From Halomonas nitroreducens (GTDB lineage Bacteria > Pseudomonadota > Gammaproteobacteria > Pseudomonadales > Halomonadaceae): a stretch of 54,919 nt of DNA. The position numbers and the translations under genes are program-made. Each line of letters starts with the position of its first letter. The stretch's first letter is position 1. The notes beneath the pieces are model-generated. The model worked only from the letters and a program-made list of their open reading frames with translations, was not told where the DNA came from and made no database searches. The stretch is taken from assembly GCF_003966155.1 (NCBI RefSeq), contig NZ_RXNS01000023.1, forward strand, positions 1 to 54,919, written 5' to 3'. Of the stretch, positions 53,764 to 54,919 are shown in pieces.

Positions 53764-54695
53764 GCGATGCAGTGCCGGGATTTCGCGTGCGCCGGGCCGG
53801 CCCGCTGGCGCTGCTGCAGGATGCCGGGCGTTTCGGCGTGCGACGGCTGGGCGTGACCCAGGGCGGCCCCGCGGACCTGCATGCCTGGGCCTGGGCCAAC
53901 CGCCTGGTGGGTAATGGCTGGGGCACGACGGCGCTGGAGGTCACCTTCGGCGGGCTGGCGCTCGAGGCCGCGCGCGACCTGACGCTGGCGGTCTGCGGGG
54001 GCGACCTGGGGGCGACCCTGGACGATGCGCCGCTGCCGCTGTGGCGTGGTCTGCGGGTGCGGGCCGGGCAGGTGGTGACCTTCCGTCAGCCGGTCGCCGG
54101 GTTGAGGGCCTACCTGGCGGTGGCCGGCGGCTTTCGCGCCGACCCCGTGCTCGGCAGCACGGCCTGTGTGGTCCGCGAGGGGCTGGGCGGCCATGACGGC
54201 CACGGGCAGCCGCTGACGGAGGGCGACCGCCTGGACACCAGCGCCGCGGCCCAGGACGAGCGCAGCGAGGCGGCGCCGGCCGAGGTCCGCCCCGACTACG
54301 CCGCGGTGCCGCACCTGGCCCTGCTGCCGGGGGCCCAGATCGGCGAGTTCGACGGCCTGAGCCTGTACCGGGCCTTCAACACCGCCTGGCGGGTCGACGA
54401 TAGGGCCGATCGCATGGGGGTGCGGCTGACCGGTCCCCGTCTGCACTGCCGGCTGGAAACCCTGGTCTCGGAGGGGCTCGGGTTGGGTGCGGTCCAGGTG
54501 CCGCCGGATGGTCAGCCCATCGCCCTGCTCAATGATCGCCAGACCATCGGTGGCTATCCACGGCTGGGGGCGCTGACGCCCCTGGCCTGCGCGCGGCTGG
54601 CGCAGTGCCTGCCGGGCCAGGAGGTGCGCCTCACCGCGGTGGCGGCCGAGCGGGCGCTGGCCGAGCATCGCCGCTTCCTCGCGGCCGTTCGCTGA
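53760..54695 (+). CDS. pxpC: 5-oxoprolinase subunit C (KipA-like)
   Basis: A 311-residue subunit. Family features: LLQDAGRFGVRRLGVTQGGPAD near residues 18-39 (in part), ALEVTFGG near 59, AYLAVAGGF near 118-126 and SEGLGLGAVQVPPDGQPIALLNDRQTIGGYP in the C-terminal half. Overlaps the pxpB stop (ATGA). A hairpin at 54709 ends the operon. Confidence 0.95.
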   Translation: MSDAVPGFRVRRAGPLALLQDAGRFGVRRLGVTQGGPADLHAWAWANRLVGNGWGTTALEVTFGGLALEAARDLTLAVCGGDLGATLDDAPLPLWRGLRVRAGQVVTFRQPVAGLRAYLAVAGGFRADPVLGSTACVVREGLGGHDGHGQPLTEGDRLDTSAAAQDERSEAAPAEVRPDYAAVPHLALLPGAQIGEFDGLSLYRAFNTAWRVDDRADRMGVRLTGPRLHCRLETLVSEGLGLGAVQVPPDGQPIALLNDRQTIGGYPRLGALTPLACARLAQCLPGQEVRLTAVAAERALAEHRRFLAAVR

Positions 54696-54708
54696 CCCTG
54701 CCCGACCT

Positions 54709-54729
54709 CGCCCTCCCGAAGGGAGGGCG
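54709..54729 (+). terminator. Stem-loop after pxpC
   Basis: Perfect 9-bp stem CGCCCTCCC / GGGAGGGCG with a GAA loop, 13 bases after the stop. Weak or no U-tract. Confidence 0.6.
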
Positions 54730-54813
54730 GGACCACATTGTCACGATTCGGCGTCGCGAATCCTGCTTCGTGGGCGCCTGGGGAAGATAGCCGAGTTTCG
54801 AGGAGATTTCCGC

Positions 54814-54919
54814 ATGCAGGACATGCAGCTGTTGAACGAGGGCTTCGCCCTGATGGGGCTCGGCATGGGCTTCGTGTTTGTTTTTCTTACCGTGCTAGTG
54901 ATCGTCACGACCCTGATGT
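54814..54919 (+). CDS. oadG: Probable oxaloacetate decarboxylase gamma chain (OadG), cut by window end
   Basis: The first 35 codons of a small membrane protein, truncated by the end of the window. A short polar start (QDMQLLNEGF) leads into one hydrophobic helix (LMGLGMGFVFVFLTVLVIVT), the layout of OadG, which anchors the sodium-pumping oxaloacetate decarboxylase. AGGAGA lies 9 bases before ATG 54814. The assignment would be confirmed if oadA and oadB follow. Confidence 0.6.
   Translation, partial: MQDMQLLNEGFALMGLGMGFVFVFLTVLVIVTTLM

Overview
The window looks like a chromosomal segment of a moderately halophilic gammaproteobacterium, most likely Halomonadaceae (Halomonas or a close relative). 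This rests on the high-GC coding sequence, the gammaproteobacterial order tig-clpP-clpX-lon-hupB-ppiD, the ppiB-lpxH / glnS-cysS neighbourhood, a YehZYXW-type osmolyte ABC transporter, luxS with mtnN, and a TRAP transporter beside pxpABC. No searches were run; all family names come from reading motifs.

Layout. 1-11.2 kb is a surface-polysaccharide region: a WaaP-type sugar kinase and a GT4 glycosyltransferase (minus), a UDP-glucuronate epimerase, a four-helix-bundle (S23/Avd-like) gene, ugd, a Wza-like export lipoprotein, a FlaA1/CapD-type dehydratase, an unrecognised protein and a GT2 glycosyltransferase. 11.2-15.2 kb holds small membrane and TerB-like proteins, a DadA-like oxidoreductase and pyrC. 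15.4-18.8 kb (minus) holds a lipoprotein esterase, mtnN, luxS and folD. 19.1-19.6 kb is a tRNA cluster (Pro-Arg-His-His). 19.8-28.3 kb is the proteostasis block. 28.4-36.8 kb holds a CobW GTPase, a second folD, a MetV/MetF-like one-carbon pair, lpxH, ppiB, glnS and cysS. 37.8-42.6 kb holds a DUF1853 protein and the osmolyte ABC operon. 42.8-48.6 kb is the branched-chain 2-oxoacid dehydrogenase operon followed by a Hanks-type kinase. 48.6-54.7 kb holds a MarR regulator, a TRAP transporter and divergent pxpABC. The window ends inside a probable oadG.

The most unusual signal is a family of 7-bp tandem repeats in several intergenic gaps. All share GAGGNNN on one strand, but each array is homogenised to its own variant (GAGGGTC, GAGGTTC, GAGGAGT, GAGGTGT). 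Orientation is not random. Reading each adjacent protein gene in its own sense, arrays after a stop codon show GAGG and arrays before a start codon show CCTC, and several arrays touch or overlap the stop codon. Three gaps have GAGG arms facing CCTC arms. In one of these, between the epimerase and ugd, the four-helix-bundle gene sits between the arms, and its first codons contain two heptads identical to units used in other arrays. This looks like a repeat element with a possible protein partner, and I know of no described equivalent.

A second, smaller dispersed element has two copies with matching ends, one long (about 200 bp near 17.8 kb) and one short (60 bp near 33.5 kb). Other points of interest are a duplicated lipoyl domain in the BCKDH E2, a kinase beside BCKDH whose E1-alpha keeps the phospho-loop serines, a LiuR-like operator before that operon, and an imperfect palindrome in an AT-rich gap between the TRAP and pxp operons.
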